In this document: positions 45,403 to 53,866 of the stretch, one piece after another
How the letters are laid out: every line of letters begins with the position of its first letter
Position numbering within the stretch: the stretch's first letter is position 1
DNA from: Leadbetterella byssophila DSM 17132
GTDB lineage: Bacteria > Bacteroidota > Bacteroidia > Cytophagales > Spirosomataceae
Direction of reading: 5' to 3'
Assembly: GCF_000166395.1 (NCBI RefSeq)
Contig: NC_014655.1
Span: 1,798,001-1,862,000, forward strand
DNA length: 64,000 nt
The notes under the pieces: model-generated
Seen by the model: the letters and a program-made list of their open reading frames with translations, nothing else
Database searches by the model: none
What the model was told of the DNA's origin: nothing
Made by a program: the position numbers and the translations under genes

Positions 45403-45486
45403 ATGGAAGAAATCCTATTACATCCCGAAGACTTTGACTTCCCCGATTACGAGGAAGTAGAGTATGAAAGGCTAGACGATAAATAG
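45403..45486 (+). CDS. Candidate 27-aa acidic small protein
   Basis: ATG at 45403 opens a 27-codon frame ending in TAG at 45486, immediately before the mutS stop on the other strand. The peptide begins MEEILLHPEDFDFPDYEE and ends YERLDDK, with about ten acidic residues and none of the low-complexity look of random AT-rich sequence. A GATTTTTG sequence (45379-45386), one base off the promoter -7 consensus, lies 17 bp upstream. Small acidic ORFs of this kind are often missed by annotation. I do not recognise a family; coding status rests on composition, position and the promoter-like box. Confidence 0.4.
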   Translation: MEEILLHPEDFDFPDYEEVEYERLDDK

Positions 45487-48081
45487 TTAGCCTTTCACCA
45501 AATTTTGTAAATCATTTAATTTCAATAGCGCCTCAATAGGTGACATGGCGTTCAAATCCATGGCTTTGATCTTCTCTTTCAAAGTCTCTGCCACAGGATC
45601 TACCGGATCGAAAAAGTTTAACTGGAAGTTATTCTTAGGCGCCTCACTGATCTTGGCCTTATTCTTCTCTTTGGCTTCGCTCTTTTCAAGCTCTTGCAAG
45701 ATCTCATTAGCTCGTAAAACTACACTCTGTGGCATTCCGGCTAATTGAGCCACATGTATACCAAAACTGTGTTCGCTACCCCCTTCTTTTAACTTCCTTA
45801 AGAATACCACCTTGCCATTCATCTCCTTTACGGCAACATTGAAGTTCTTGATTCTCGGGAAATCATTGCTCAAATTATTCAACTCGTGATAATGCGTAGC
45901 AAAGAGTGTTCTTGGTCTTTGTTTTTTATGATTATGCAGATATTCTGCAATACTCCAAGCTATACTTACCCCATCATAGGTACTGGTACCTCTACCTATC
46001 TCATCCATAATCACCAAGCTCCTATCACCAAGATTATTCAAGATGGAAGCCGTTTCCGTCATCTCCACCATGAAGGTAGATTCCCCTCTGGATAGGTTAT
46101 CATTCGCCCCTACTCTGGTAAATATCTTATCCACTATACCCACCTCAGCACTAGCAGCAGGCACAAAAGAGCCAATCTGCGCCATCAATACAATCAAGGC
46201 CGTCTGACGTAGCAAAGCACTTTTACCTGCCATGTTAGGACCGGTGATAATGATGATTTGTTGTTCCTCATCATCCAAGTAAAGATCATTTGGTACATAA
46301 CTTTCGCCGGTAGGTAATTGTTGCTCAATCACCGGATGTCTACCGCCCTTGATATCCAAGCGTTTCTCCTCCGTTATTACAGGCCTTGCATAACCATTCT
46401 TCAATGCTACTCGTGCAAATGAGAGCAAGGCATCCAGATTAGAAATTACCCTTGCATTCTCCTGAATAACATTAACATACTCCGCGGCAGTGAGTACGAG
46501 TTCATTGAAGATTCTGAACTCTATCTCATTGATCTTGCTCTCTGCCGTTAAGATCTGCTCCTCATACACTTTCAGCTCCTCAGTGATATAACGTTCCGCA
46601 TTCACCAAGGTTTGTTTTCGAATCCATTCTTGAGGCACCTTATCTTTATGGGCATTTGACACTTCCAAATAGTACCCAAACACCTTGTTATAAGCAATCT
46701 TCAAAGAAGGTATACCCGTACGCTCTGATTCCCGGTTTTGGATATCAACCAAATAATCCTTGCCTGAAAAAGCTATCTTATGGAGCTCATCCAAAGGGGC
46801 ATCCACCCCCGTCTTGATCATTCCTCCCTGATTCATTTGCGTAGGAGCATCATCACGGAGTTCTCTCTCAATCTTTTCTACAAGGAATTTGCAGTCATTC
46901 AATTGACCGGTTAGCTTTTCCATGGAAGGATGCCCTACCAGCAACTCTTTCAATGGTTCAATCTGTGCCAAAGCCTTTTTAAGCTGAACCATTTCCCGTG
47001 GATTAATCCTGCGTACGGCCACTTTAGATACCAAACGTTCCAGATCACCTATAGGCTTCAGCACTTGTATCAAGTTTTGCAAGACTTGATCGTCCCCTGC
47101 AAAATATTGTACGGTATTCAGCCTCTCTTCGATTTGAGCTTTGTTTTTCAATGGCAAGACTAACCATTTTCTCAGCAAACGAGCCCCCATAGGCGTGACC
47201 GTCTGGTCTAGAATATCTATCAATGGAACCCCTCCTTCGTGAGGAGAAAATAACAATTCCAGATTTCGAATAGTAAAACGATCTAACCAAACGTACTGCT
47301 CCTGATCCAGGCGGGTAAGTCGGTTGATATGATCCACCTCCCTATGCTCCGTATCCTTCAAATACTGGAGTATAACACCTGCTGCGGTCACCCCTTCCTG
47401 CAGATTCTCCACCCCAAATCCCTTCAGATTATTGGTTTTGAAATGCTGGATCAATTGGTCGTAAGCAAAATCATAGGTAAATACCCAATCCTCAAAGGTG
47501 TAAGTATTATACTTCTCTCCAAAAACCTGTTCAAAACGCTTCTTGTGTTTCTTACAATAGAGAATTTCAGCAGGACTAAATCCTTGAATCAATTTATCTA
47601 CATAAGCCAAACTGCCTTGGGTAGTGAAGAATTCCCCAGTGCTTATGTCTAAAAAGGCCACTCCTATTAGATCTTCACTTGCAAAATGCAAAGAAGCTAG
47701 ATAGTTATTTTGCCTCACATCTAAGACATTGTCGTTAAAGGAGACCCCAGGCGTCACCAGTTCTGTAACCCCTCTTTTAACTATCCCTTTAACCGTCTTA
47801 GGATCTTCTAACTGATCACAAATGGCTACCCTCTGTCCGGCTCTCACCAGCTTTGGCAAATAGGTATCCAAAGAATGGTGAGGAAATCCTGCCAACTCAT
47901 CATTGGAGCCCCCGTTATTTCTACGAGTCAAAACTATCCCTAAGATCTTAGATGCTTTTATTGCATCTTCTCCAAAGGTCTCATAAAAATCCCCTACCCG
48001 AAATAAGAGCATAGCTCCCGGATATTTTGCCTTTATCTGATTATATTGTTTGTTTAGAGGTGTCTCCTTGGTTTGGGCCAT
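45487..48081 (-). CDS. mutS: DNA mismatch repair protein MutS
   Basis: MutS recognises base mismatches and small loops and recruits MutL. The 864-aa protein has the mismatch-binding N-terminus with [20 protein letters not shown] (containing the F-x-E wedge motif), the connector, lever and clamp domains, and the ATPase with Walker [16 protein letters not shown] and the signature [14 protein letters not shown]. Walker B is [16 protein letters not shown]. The [11 protein letters not shown]-type segment appears as [13 protein letters not shown]. Length and motifs are those of MutS1. An exact -7 box lies 22 bp upstream. Confidence 0.97.
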   Translation of the reverse strand: MAQTKETPLNKQYNQIKAKYPGAMLLFRVGDFYETFGEDAIKASKILGIVLTRRNNGGSNDELAGFPHHSLDTYLPKLVRAGQRVAICDQLEDPKTVKGIVKRGVTELVTPGVSFNDNVLDVRQNNYLASLHFASEDLIGVAFLDISTGEFFTTQGSLAYVDKLIQGFSPAEILYCKKHKKRFEQVFGEKYNTYTFEDWVFTYDFAYDQLIQHFKTNNLKGFGVENLQEGVTAAGVILQYLKDTEHREVDHINRLTRLDQEQYVWLDRFTIRNLELLFSPHEGGVPLIDILDQTVTPMGARLLRKWLVLPLKNKAQIEERLNTVQYFAGDDQVLQNLIQVLKPIGDLERLVSKVAVRRINPREMVQLKKALAQIEPLKELLVGHPSMEKLTGQLNDCKFLVEKIERELRDDAPTQMNQGGMIKTGVDAPLDELHKIAFSGKDYLVDIQNRESERTGIPSLKIAYNKVFGYYLEVSNAHKDKVPQEWIRKQTLVNAERYITEELKVYEEQILTAESKINEIEFRIFNELVLTAAEYVNVIQENARVISNLDALLSFARVALKNGYARPVITEEKRLDIKGGRHPVIEQQLPTGESYVPNDLYLDDEEQQIIIITGPNMAGKSALLRQTALIVLMAQIGSFVPAASAEVGIVDKIFTRVGANDNLSRGESTFMVEMTETASILNNLGDRSLVIMDEIGRGTSTYDGVSIAWSIAEYLHNHKKQRPRTLFATHYHELNNLSNDFPRIKNFNVAVKEMNGKVVFLRKLKEGGSEHSFGIHVAQLAGMPQSVVLRANEILQELEKSEAKEKNKAKISEAPKNNFQLNFFDPVDPVAETLKEKIKAMDLNAMSPIEALLKLNDLQNLVKG

Positions 48082-48102
48082 CTGCTGTCTATTGATTCAG
48101 GT

Positions 48103-48110
48103 CAAAATTA
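48103..48110 (-). promoter_or_regulatory. Putative mutS promoter -7 box
   Basis: The minus strand reads TAATTTTG, an exact TAnnTTTG match 22 bp upstream of the mutS ATG. No -33 element is clear. Confidence 0.4.
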
Positions 48111-48168
48111 GCTATTTTTACTCGGATTTTGTTTATTTGTCTACACATGGAGAAAAAAAATCGATCCT

Positions 48169-48567
48169 ATGAAATTTGAACATTTGGGCATAGCAGTAGC
48201 TAACTTGGAAGAGGCTAACGCCATATTTTCCAAGATCTTTGCCAGCTCTCCCTATAAAACGGAGACCGTAGAATCAGAAGGTGTTACTACCTCCTTTTTT
48301 CATACAGGTAATGGCAAAATGGAGCTCCTGGAAGCCACTAGAGAGGATAGCCCCATTGCAAAATTCATAGCGAAAAAAGGCCCGGGAATTCATCATGTGG
48401 CCTTTGAAGTGGAAGACATCAGAGCAGAAATGCAACGTTTGAAACAAGAAGGATTCCATCTCCTCAATGAAGAGCCAAAGAGAGGAGCAGATAATAAATG
48501 GGTATGCTTTTTACATCCAAAAGACACTCAATCCGTACTAATAGAACTTTGTCAGGAAATCCTTTGA
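48169..48567 (+). CDS. mce: Methylmalonyl-CoA epimerase
   Basis: The enzyme interconverts (2R)- and (2S)-methylmalonyl-CoA, linking the B12-dependent mutase to propionate metabolism. The 132-aa VOC-fold protein has FEHLGIAVANLEEA (metal His5), the middle ELLEATREDSPIAKFI, GPGIHHVAFEVEDI with the second His, and the closing VLIELCQ with the metal Glu. It is a standalone gene; methylmalonyl-CoA mutase and carboxylase genes are not in the window. The 3' end holds a promoter-like box for the following polysaccharide genes. Confidence 0.92.
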   Translation: MKFEHLGIAVANLEEANAIFSKIFASSPYKTETVESEGVTTSFFHTGNGKMELLEATREDSPIAKFIAKKGPGIHHVAFEVEDIRAEMQRLKQEGFHLLNEEPKRGADNKWVCFLHPKDTQSVLIELCQEIL

Positions 48568-48577
48568 TCTTTTCTGC

Positions 48578-48585
48578 TAAATTTG
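48578..48585 (+). promoter_or_regulatory. Putative -7 box for the WbsX-glycosyltransferase block
   Basis: TAAATTTG is an exact TAnnTTTG match, 11 bp after the mce stop. The predicted start of transcription is about 48592, just before the GTG at 48609, which decides the start chosen for the WbsX-like gene. Confidence 0.45.
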
Positions 48586-48608
48586 CACCTCAAATTCGAG
48601 CTGAAAGA

Positions 48609-49691
48609 GTGCAGAACAATAAAAAAATAAGAGCTTTAGCCGTGGTACTTCCCCAGTTCCACCCCTTCCCGGAAAACGATGAATGGTGGGGCAAAGGTTT
48701 TACAGAATGGACCAATACGGTGAAAGCCCGACCTAGATATAAAGGACATTACCAACCGCAGTTGCCTGCCGACTTAGGCTTCTACGACATGCGCCTGCTC
48801 CAAACCCTCTGTGATCAGGCTAATTTGGCTAAAGAATACGGTCTTTACGGATTTTGCTATTACCATTATTGGTTCAATGGCAAAATGCTGATGGAAAGAC
48901 CCCTGCAAGAAATATTAAAGTCGGACAGACCAGATTTCCCCTTCATGCTAGCCTGGGCCAATGAAAACTGGTCTAGACGCTGGGACGGAAAAGACAAAGA
49001 AGTCCTTATTGAACAAAAATACTCTTTAGAAGACCACAGACAGCACGCCACTTACCTGTGCCAAAAGGTCTTTTCAGATCCTAGATATATCAAAATAGGA
49101 GGAAAACCTTTCTTCCTATTTTACAATACACATATCATCCCGGACTTGCCGGAAGCGGTGAAGATCTGGAGGGAGGTTGCCCGTGAAAACGGATTTGATG
49201 ACCTCTACCTCGGCGGTATCATCACCTCCTCAGAATTTGAAGTAAACGCCCAGGAAGTAGGTTTGGATCTGGTGATTGATTGGCAGCCCGACTGGTCCCA
49301 CCTCAAGATCATTCCCGGATTGATCCAAAGGATAAAGAACAAGTTAGGTTGGGGACAAACCTATAGAAAAATAGATTATGCTGAGGTAGTGCAGAGGATG
49401 AAGTCAAAACCCAGCTTTACTCAGAAGCATTTTAAGGCCCTGGTTCCCGGTTGGGACAATAGCGCCAGAAGGAAAAATGATGCCTTCATAATGCATGATG
49501 CCACCCCGGAACTCTATGAAGATTGGTTAGACCATACCTGTAAAACCACTACCATTTACAGCGAAGAAGAGAACTTCCTCTTTATAAATGCCTGGAACGA
49601 ATGGGCAGAAGGAAACCACCTGGAGCCGGATAAAAAATGGGGACGTGCCTTCCTGGAGACCACAAAGAAAATCTTATCGAAGTATGCCTAA
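48609..49691 (+). CDS. WbsX-like glycan-processing protein (GH99-like)
   Basis: WbsX-family proteins occur in O-antigen and capsule clusters and have a GH99-like TIM barrel; the exact reaction is not settled. The product (360 aa) begins RALAVVLPQFHPFPENDEWW and continues GKGFTEWTNTVKARP, both diagnostic of the family. Later come GFCYYHYWFNGKMLMERPL, MLAWANENWSRRWDG (acidic active-site region) and INAWNEWAEGNHLEPD. The frame is open back to 48498, inside mce, but GTG 48609 follows a promoter box and gives the usual family N-terminus. It overlaps the next GT gene by 8 bp. Confidence 0.85.
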   Translation: MQNNKKIRALAVVLPQFHPFPENDEWWGKGFTEWTNTVKARPRYKGHYQPQLPADLGFYDMRLLQTLCDQANLAKEYGLYGFCYYHYWFNGKMLMERPLQEILKSDRPDFPFMLAWANENWSRRWDGKDKEVLIEQKYSLEDHRQHATYLCQKVFSDPRYIKIGGKPFFLFYNTHIIPDLPEAVKIWREVARENGFDDLYLGGIITSSEFEVNAQEVGLDLVIDWQPDWSHLKIIPGLIQRIKNKLGWGQTYRKIDYAEVVQRMKSKPSFTQKHFKALVPGWDNSARRKNDAFIMHDATPELYEDWLDHTCKTTTIYSEEENFLFINAWNEWAEGNHLEPDKKWGRAFLETTKKILSKYA

Positions 49692-50520
49692 GGTTTCTGT
49701 CATCGTCCCAAATTATAATCATGCACCTTACTTAGAGCAGAGGCTTGCGTCCATTCTGAATCAGACATTCACTGACTTTGAACTGATCTTTTTGGACGAT
49801 AGCTCTCAGGACAACAGCGTGTCTGTGGCGGAAACCTTTCGCCATGATCCCAGATTTGTTCACCTGGAAGTGAATGAGCGCAACTCCGGTTCTACGTTTA
49901 TACAGTGGGAGAAAGGAATAAGTCTAGCAAAGGGCGAATACTTATGGCTGGCCGAAAGTGATGATACAGCAGAACCCGGTTTTCTAGCGGCTATGGTTAA
50001 GGCTTTGGATCAAAACAAAGACTACGATGTAGCCTACACTTCCTCCATTTGGATAGACGACAAAGACCAAGAAATCCACCGTCCTCCCCATGAGAAGGGC
50101 GATGCATATTTACTAGGTAAGTATTTAGTCCAAAAGGAATTTCTACAAGGGCCAGTAATCTACAACGCCAGTTCCGCAGTATTTAGAAAACCGAATCATA
50201 TAGACTTCAACTTACTAAAGACTTTTAAATATACGGGCGACTGGCTATTCTGGGTCATGATGGCCGGTCCTTCAGGAATCATACGCTTGGATTTGCGTCA
50301 TAATAGATTCCGAAGACACGAAAATAATGTTTCTTTCCGTTCAGAACGGGAAGGATTACTCTTTTCAGAGGGGTTTCGAGTGATGGATTATATATATAGC
50401 CATTACCCCGTATCCTGGTGGAATAAGAGAATCAATGCCCTAAGGTGGGCCAAAAGAATTGGAGATTTCCGTGAGGGCATTCCTGCGGAAGTTCGTTTTT
50501 ATAATCGTTTTTTGAAGTGA
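49684..50520 (+). CDS. Family 2 glycosyltransferase (first of pair)
   Basis: The 278-aa GT-A enzyme uses a nucleotide sugar. Its opening VSVIVPNYNHAPYLEQRLAS and ILNQTFTDFELIFLDDSSQD are classic GT2, and the metal-binding acidic motif is in LWLAESDDTAEPGF. The catalytic half contains FKYTGDWLFWVMMAGPSGII. ATG 49684 overlaps the WbsX stop; the open frame begins earlier (49588) but only inside the WbsX gene. The acceptor and sugar are unknown. It is followed by a second GT2 that starts in its stop codon. Confidence 0.9.
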   Translation: MPKVSVIVPNYNHAPYLEQRLASILNQTFTDFELIFLDDSSQDNSVSVAETFRHDPRFVHLEVNERNSGSTFIQWEKGISLAKGEYLWLAESDDTAEPGFLAAMVKALDQNKDYDVAYTSSIWIDDKDQEIHRPPHEKGDAYLLGKYLVQKEFLQGPVIYNASSAVFRKPNHIDFNLLKTFKYTGDWLFWVMMAGPSGIIRLDLRHNRFRRHENNVSFRSEREGLLFSEGFRVMDYIYSHYPVSWWNKRINALRWAKRIGDFREGIPAEVRFYNRFLK

Positions 50521-51515
50521 AAGGAATATCAGTCATAATAGCATGTTATAATAGCTCCAGGGTACTGGCAGATACACTAAGACACCTTCAAGTACAGAAA
50601 GGCTGCGAAGGGATAGCTTGGGAGGTTATAGTAGTAGACAATGCCTCCACAGATCACACTGCCGAAATCGCAGAAAAGGTTTGGGAAGAAAACCCTATTG
50701 TTCCCTTAAGAGTAATATTAGAGACAAAACAGGGCGAAGCTCATGCACGTAGAGCAGGCATACTGGCTGCAAAATACGATATACTAAGTGTAGTGGATGA
50801 TGATAACCGAGTAGCAGACAATTGGATTGCCACCTTACACAAATACTACCAAAATCCGGAGATAGGACTGATAGGCTGCGCCGGAGAAGGTGCATTTGAA
50901 ACCCCACCACCGGCATGGTTCAAGAAAAACGAGCACGCATTTGCTATAGGTAAACTCTATGAGGGACAGTTCACAGACATCACTGAACATGCACTGGTAC
51001 CTGGTGCCGGACTGAGCGTCAGGAAGAAAGTTTACGATCACCTGTATACTCAAGGCTGGAAACCCTTCTTAGAGGGAAGAGTGGGGAATAAACAGACTGC
51101 CGGCGCCGACAGCGAAATGTGCCTGATAACTAGAAGATTAGGATATAAGATCTACTATTCCAATGAGCTGCACTTCAGACACTTTACCACAGCAGATCGT
51201 ATCACCTGGGAGCGTCTGAGAAACATGACCTATGGATTCGGGGCAGCAGATGTTTTTATTTTAGTGTACCAAATTCACTGGCTAGAAAGCACGGGAAGGA
51301 CCTCAATGATGACCCGACTAAGAAAACTTTGGTGGTTCAATTTATTGGGCAAAAAGATCAATTATTTCACAAAGAAGAATAAGATCAAAGACCCGCAGGA
51401 AAGGGAGCTGTTTGAGATTCGTAATAAAGCCTTTTGCGAGACTATCGTGAAGGAAAGGATTAAATTCCAGGAAGCCTTTGCCTACCTAGAAGATATAAAA
51501 CCTATAAAACCCTGA
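50517..51515 (+). CDS. Family 2 glycosyltransferase (second of pair)
   Basis: The 332-aa GT2 enzyme starts at GTG 50517, overlapping the preceding TGA as GTGA. It has GISVIIACYNSSRVLADTLR, IVVDNASTDHTAEIA, the acidic motif VVDDDNRVADNW, and WKPFLEGRVGNKQTAGADSE followed by a C-terminal helical tail. AGADSEMCLITRRLGYKIYY is the typical ED/QxxRW-like region of this family. It is cotranscribed with the flanking genes; the stop and the next ATG share one base (TGATG). Target sugars are unknown. Confidence 0.9.
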   Translation: MKGISVIIACYNSSRVLADTLRHLQVQKGCEGIAWEVIVVDNASTDHTAEIAEKVWEENPIVPLRVILETKQGEAHARRAGILAAKYDILSVVDDDNRVADNWIATLHKYYQNPEIGLIGCAGEGAFETPPPAWFKKNEHAFAIGKLYEGQFTDITEHALVPGAGLSVRKKVYDHLYTQGWKPFLEGRVGNKQTAGADSEMCLITRRLGYKIYYSNELHFRHFTTADRITWERLRNMTYGFGAADVFILVYQIHWLESTGRTSMMTRLRKLWWFNLLGKKINYFTKKNKIKDPQERELFEIRNKAFCETIVKERIKFQEAFAYLEDIKPIKP

Positions 51516-52558
51516 TGGTTTATATTCATCAAGCCATAAGAGTACCTAACGGTAAAGTGGGAGGAATTTACAAAAGGACTCCCCCGGAAAACCTAATGGC
51601 CCACTTGATGAAGAAACTCCCAGAGTTACCGGAAGAGATTATTCTAAGTACTTCAGTGGGTACAGGGGGAAACATGGCCAGGTTTGCTTCTTTAACAGCT
51701 GGCTATCCTTTAGAAATCCCTGCAAGCACCATAGATGCTCAGTGTATAGGAGGTTTGAAAAGCATAGAAATGGGATTTGCCTTGATCGCATCCGGGCTCA
51801 GGAAATCTGTCTTAGTGGGAGGCATGGAAAGCGTCAGCTTAGCTCCCATCAGAATCTATACCCAAAATGACCCTAGATACACCGGAAAACCCTATTCTCA
51901 AGCTGTATTCAGTCCTAATGGAGAGCTTAGTCTTCTTCCGGCAGCAGAAAGATGTGCAAAGGACATAGATAAAGAAAGCATGTGGAGATGGTTCAAAAGA
52001 TCACATCTCCTGGCATCTCAATCTAAAGAGGTTCTTGCACCCTACCTGTGTGCTTTAGAGCCTAAACATACGGATTTGTCTTTCCGACCAGATATTCAGC
52101 TCGAGGCCTACAGTACTGCAGAAAAAATAGACCGCACCACCACGGCTCCTCCTGCTGACGGAGCTGCAGTTTTATACTTATCTTCGGATCCCCAAGGAGC
52201 TTTGGCACGTATACATACTGTAAAAACCATAGGTACAGACCCGGCATTTGCCCCCTTGGGAATAAGGAATGTCATTTCATCCTTGAACACAGATTTGGAT
52301 AGAATAGACTTGTTTGAAATCTCTGAATCCTTTGCGTTTATTCCTGAAATATTCTGCAATGACACAGGCATTGCTGAATCCAAGGTCAACGTTCTCGGAG
52401 GAACTTTAGCCTACGGGCATCCTTTTGGTGCGAGCGGTACCATCCAAGTGGTGCATTTACTGGCCGCTTTAAAAAGCAGAAACAAAAGTTGGGGTTTAAC
52501 GGTTATACCGGGAGCAGGTGGATTAGCCTCCGCCTTAATTTTGGAAAATGTTATTTGA
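51515..52558 (+). CDS. Thiolase-family acyltransferase with altered active site
   Basis: Thiolases join or split acyl-CoAs using two cysteines, a His and an Asn-held water. The 347-aa protein keeps the acyl-binding Cys77 (DAQCIGGLKSIEMG) and the GHPFGASG motif (His302). The NEAF motif is SESF (Ser270 replaces Asn), and the second Cys of the CxGGGxG motif aligns with Pro332 in VIPGAGGLAS. This suggests it is not a standard degradative thiolase; a condensing or acyl-transfer role is possible. It is short for the family. It sits between glycosyltransferases and an acyl-CoA-ligase gene that it overlaps by 11 bp. Confidence 0.8.
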   Translation: MVYIHQAIRVPNGKVGGIYKRTPPENLMAHLMKKLPELPEEIILSTSVGTGGNMARFASLTAGYPLEIPASTIDAQCIGGLKSIEMGFALIASGLRKSVLVGGMESVSLAPIRIYTQNDPRYTGKPYSQAVFSPNGELSLLPAAERCAKDIDKESMWRWFKRSHLLASQSKEVLAPYLCALEPKHTDLSFRPDIQLEAYSTAEKIDRTTTAPPADGAAVLYLSSDPQGALARIHTVKTIGTDPAFAPLGIRNVISSLNTDLDRIDLFEISESFAFIPEIFCNDTGIAESKVNVLGGTLAYGHPFGASGTIQVVHLLAALKSRNKSWGLTVIPGAGGLASALILENVI

Positions 52559-53828
52559 CAGGTGGAAAAATATTGATCCAGATAAACTGGCCCTGAAATT
52601 TCCGGGTAAAAGTTATTCCTATGGAGAACTATATGCAGAAATACGGAAGCGATCCTCAGGATTAAAGCGAGGTGCTTATTTACTTTGCCATCATTCTGAA
52701 TCAGAAAACCTGATAAATTTTCTGGCTGTTCTGCATAAGGGTGGGAAAGCCGTCTTCGCAGGAAAACACAGTAATGAAGACCTAAAAAGAGAGTATGCGC
52801 ATGTCCACCAATTAATTCCTTTAGATTTTGTACCAAAGGGGGAGTATGACTTAGAAGAACCCTATTCCCCACAAAAATCTGATCTATTCCTGGGAGTTCT
52901 CAGCTCAGGAAGTACTGGCCAACCAAAGCTCATTTGGAAGGATTATCAGGCTTGGTTTTCTGCATTTCCTGCCCAGTCAGAAGTATTCCAAATCCAAGCA
53001 GACGACACACTCTTGTGTTTGGATGCTATGGCGTATTCGGCCAACTTAAACGCGGTCATTCACGGTTTATGGCTAGGCGCAAGCATCTATCTAACTCCTC
53101 TTCAAAATGCGAGTAAATGGGCTGAGCTGTTAAAGGAAGTAAGTGCCATCTTCATGGTGCCTTCGCATTACCGCCTATTACCCAATAGAGGAGCATATAC
53201 GCATATCCGCTCTGTAGTGAGTGCCGGAGAGAAATTAGAAGTTAAACTGGCAGAACAGCTGCTTCGAAATTTCCCCAATGCCTGTATCACGGAATATTAC
53301 GGAGCCGCTGAGTTAGGACATATCTCCTATATCCAGAATGAGGAAATCATTAATCTGCCCACCTCAGTGGGTAAACCCTTCCCTGGAGTAAAAATCTCTA
53401 TCAAAGAGGAAAAAATTTGGGTAGATAGTCCCTACGTTTCTCCTGATTACCGACATCAACCTACGGTATCCGACTTAGGATTTATAGATCCAAACGGCTA
53501 CCTCTGCTTATTGGGTAGAGAAGGTCGAATGTTTAACCGTAGAGGTTTAAACATCTTTGCAGAGGAGATCGAGCAAGTCACTTTACTCCACCCAAAGATC
53601 AGAGAAGCCGCCTTAGTTTCGCCCCTACCTGACCTTCTGGTTCTATATGTGGTGCCTACTGAACCAATAAGCCACCATGAATTAAGAAACTATCTCCTCA
53701 GTAAACTGAGTTCTGATAAGCTACCTAACCGTATACAATTCTTCCATGAGCTTCCCAGATCCAGCTCAGGAAAAGTAGATTTCAAAGTATTAGCTAAAAA
53801 ACCTATAGAAGAAGATAGTAGCAAATAA
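52548..53828 (+). CDS. AMP-binding acyl-CoA ligase-like enzyme
   Basis: The 426-aa adenylate-forming enzyme activates an acyl or aryl acid to an AMP ester, probably for transfer to CoA. The P-loop is SSGSTGQPK, the A5 motif is YYGAAELGH, the Asp-bearing A7/A8 region is VSDLGFIDPNGYLCLLGREG, and the C-terminal catalytic Lys is in SSSGKVDFK. It is shorter than typical acyl-CoA synthetases, mainly at the N-terminus, but all core motifs are present. The gene pairing recalls the staphylococcal vraA-vraB (ligase plus thiolase) arrangement; that comparison is from memory and not tested. The substrate is unknown. Confidence 0.85.
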   Translation: MLFDRWKNIDPDKLALKFPGKSYSYGELYAEIRKRSSGLKRGAYLLCHHSESENLINFLAVLHKGGKAVFAGKHSNEDLKREYAHVHQLIPLDFVPKGEYDLEEPYSPQKSDLFLGVLSSGSTGQPKLIWKDYQAWFSAFPAQSEVFQIQADDTLLCLDAMAYSANLNAVIHGLWLGASIYLTPLQNASKWAELLKEVSAIFMVPSHYRLLPNRGAYTHIRSVVSAGEKLEVKLAEQLLRNFPNACITEYYGAAELGHISYIQNEEIINLPTSVGKPFPGVKISIKEEKIWVDSPYVSPDYRHQPTVSDLGFIDPNGYLCLLGREGRMFNRRGLNIFAEEIEQVTLLHPKIREAALVSPLPDLLVLYVVPTEPISHHELRNYLLSKLSSDKLPNRIQFFHELPRSSSGKVDFKVLAKKPIEEDSSK

Positions 53829-53866
53829 TTAATTAAATATTTTGCTAATTATAATATTCTATATTT

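Noticed and set aside
49588-49683. N-terminal extension of the first GT2 protein
   Set aside because: It lies wholly within the WbsX gene; the GT2 fold begins directly at ATG 49684.
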